Part shown: in pieces, positions 62,651 through 64,000 of the stretch
Numbering within the stretch: position 1 is the first letter of the stretch
Layout: each line of letters begins with the position of its first letter
Origin: Dioscorea cayenensis subsp. rotundata
Taxonomy: Eukaryota > Streptophyta > Magnoliopsida > Dioscoreales > Dioscoreaceae
Assembly (NCBI RefSeq): GCF_009730915.1
Contig: NC_052483.1
Span: 6,882,001 to 6,946,000, forward strand
Direction: 5' to 3'
DNA: 64,000 nt
Translations under genes and position numbers: made by a program
The notes under the pieces: generated by a model
The model's input: the letters and a program-made list of their open reading frames with translations, nothing else
Databases searched by the model: none
Told to the model about the DNA's origin: nothing

Positions 62651-64000
62651 CTACGCAGCACCAAACCATGCAAAAGTTCCACCTCCACCAGGCTTGCCCT
62701 CTTCCCTGCTCCGACTCCGCCTGCGCTCCTCTACCCTCCGGAAAAGCCCATTGAGCGCCACATCGACGGCGTCCTCCATATAGCCGCTTCCGGCCGAGTA
62801 CACCAACTTGGGAATCAACTCTACCACCTTCTCCCTCATCCTCCTCACCTTCTCTTCCTCAATCCCTTCCAAGACCTCCTTCACTCTCACCACACCTCTT
62901 CTCACCTTCCTCCTATCCACAAACACGGACCACTCTTTCTCCTTCTCCTCCCCCATGGGCAAGTACCACTCATATTGCTCATATGCACTTCTTCTCCAGA
63001 ACATCACTGGAATAGCCCCGGCCACTATACAATCAAACATAGATCTCCTAGTAAAGCTATCACCTCTGGGCTGCAAACAGAACGCCGAGTTCAAGAACAA
63101 GCTCAAAGCTGACCCACCACCACCACCAATGCATTGCCCATCGGCCATACAAGAAACAGATCGGCATTGTTCTTCGGCCTGCTCACATTCCTTCATCAGC
63201 AATCCCCGGAAGTCATCAGTGAACTTAGCACGGGCTGATCCTGCGAAGCTGAACAACGTCGACCGGTTCCTGCTTAGCACGAAGCTTTGCCAGTCACGGA
63301 CTTCTCCCGGTGTTGTCGGGTGGAAACCGGTCGGATAAGGGATTCCCACGTCACGCTTGTCCCACGGGCTTCGCTCAAGGAGAAGACGAGTCACATGGCG
63401 CATTGCCGGCATGAATAGAAAGCTGGAGCCCCAGTCACTGTCCTTGGCTCGACGGAAGTCCCATGTTATCCTGCCAAAGACGATAAAGTGGTCTTGCCCA
63501 TTGGATTGATTCCAAGATTCTTGCTTTGCTAGCCAGTTAAGCAGTAAAGAACAGTCACGGTCCCGGTCTTGTGCGGTGGAGTTGGGTGACCAGAGGTGTT
63601 TTCCTACGGCAAGGCCAGCGTAGAAGGGAATGTAGAAGGCTGTGGCATGAGAGGGGTTGGTAGTGCGGCAAGGGTGAGAGAGAATTCGATAGTGGTAGAT
63701 GAGCTCCGCTGCGAACTGATCAGTGGTGTGCCAAGATGACAGAAGGTGGTCAGGGATTGTTCCTGCGAGGTCAGTGGTTTTTGGGCCAAAGCCAGAATTG
63801 GAAAGCTGGTAACAGAGAGAGCGCCAGGGGGTGAGGTTGTCGCAATCATCAATGAGGTCTTTGTTGAAGTATGGAGGGAGGTCGTAGACGTAGACGAGGC
63901 CGGAGTTGCAGTCTTGTGGAAGTGGCTCCGTGCTCCGACGTGAGGAGTGAAGAAGGAGGAGGAGGAGTTGGATGGAGAGGGTGGCGAGGGTGATCAGCAA
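62651..64000 (-). CDS. Xyloglucan galactosyltransferase-like GT47 protein (MUR3/XLT2 type), 5' end outside the window
   Basis: The frame is open to the window edge with no ATG at 64000 (the first codons are TTG CTG ATC), so the true start lies beyond. The visible 449 codons begin inside a leucine-rich segment that looks like the type II Golgi anchor. The exostosin domain follows: V-Y-V-Y-D-L-P, a W-H-T-T-D-Q-F-A-A-E block, F-Y-I-P-F-Y-A-G-L, I-V-F-G-R-I-T-W-D, F-C-L-Q-P-R-G-D-S-F-T-R-R-S and F-D-C-I-V-A-G-A-I-P-V, the last two forming the nucleotide-sugar site of GT47. MUR3 and XLT2 add galactose from UDP-galactose to xylosyl side chains of xyloglucan in the Golgi, for the cell wall. No introns, as usual for this clade. 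The glycine-rich, basic C-terminus (E-E-R-R-R-S-R-S-R-E-E-G-K-P-G-G-G-G) may be specific to this lineage. Confidence 0.88.
   Translation of the reverse strand: MLITLATLSIQLLLLLLHSSRRSTEPLPQDCNSGLVYVYDLPPYFNKDLIDDCDNLTPWRSLCYQLSNSGFGPKTTDLAGTIPDHLLSSWHTTDQFAAELIYHYRILSHPCRTTNPSHATAFYIPFYAGLAVGKHLWSPNSTAQDRDRDCSLLLNWLAKQESWNQSNGQDHFIVFGRITWDFRRAKDSDWGSSFLFMPAMRHVTRLLLERSPWDKRDVGIPYPTGFHPTTPGEVRDWQSFVLSRNRSTLFSFAGSARAKFTDDFRGLLMKECEQAEEQCRSVSCMADGQCIGGGGGSALSLFLNSAFCLQPRGDSFTRRSMFDCIVAGAIPVMFWRRSAYEQYEWYLPMGEEKEKEWSVFVDRRKVRRGVVRVKEVLEGIEEEKVRRMREKVVELIPKLVYSAGSGYMEDAVDVALNGLFRRVEERRRSRSREEGKPGGGGTFAWFGAA

Noticed and set aside
62594-63338. Plus-strand frames of 172 and 176 codons across the GT47 gene
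   Set aside because: Antisense shadows of the GT47 coding sequence without recognisable domains.

Overview
The window is nuclear DNA of a flowering plant. Genes have introns with GT-AG borders, intergenic DNA is very AT-rich, and the mobile elements (Mutator/Ulp1, PIF-Harbinger, Copia, L1-type LINE, SINE, MITEs) are those of angiosperms. The GC-rich 5' ends of the pentatricopeptide and glycosyltransferase genes would suit a monocot, but I hold that loosely.

Layout: 1-580 simple repeats; about 580-5465 a decayed Mutator-like element with a captured Ulp1-type protease gene; 5930-8017 (+) a TSR2-like ribosome-biogenesis gene; 15273-8821 (-) a ten-exon AIM24-family gene with two single-base frame errors; 17398-23127 a decayed Copia element with both LTRs and a 5-bp target duplication; 25071-35604 a PIF/Harbinger-like element holding an exactly 1000-base gap, a dead transposase and about 7.8 kb of a CCTGGG/CCCTGGG tandem array; 37683-38471 a LINE 3' fragment between 88-bp direct repeats; 38547-47185 (+) a CCDC137-like nucleolar protein gene whose third intron carries a full-length antisense LINE, itself holding a Mutator-type MITE; 47408-47628 a SINE; 50052-48018 and 58488-51244 (-) two tandem CYP704-type cytochrome P450 genes, the second with a Copia element in intron 1; 62209-60635 (-) an intronless PLS-class PPR gene; 64000-62651 (-) the 3' part of a MUR3/XLT2-like GT47 gene.

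The six host genes do not form a pathway. TSR2 and the CCDC137-like gene both belong to ribosome biogenesis and both have promoter motifs typical of that class (telo-box, site II), but they lie 30 kb apart. The two P450s are a tandem duplication with the same six-exon structure and all introns in phase 0.

The most unusual object is the GC-rich array. Its units are 6 or 7 bp, its core is nearly free of CpG yet has a CHG site in every unit, and it grades at its right edge into telomere-like CCCTRRR heptamers. It lies inside a DNA transposon. I found no microbial-type system (CRISPR, toxin, phage). The long open frames inside the array follow from its composition and I do not regard them as genes.
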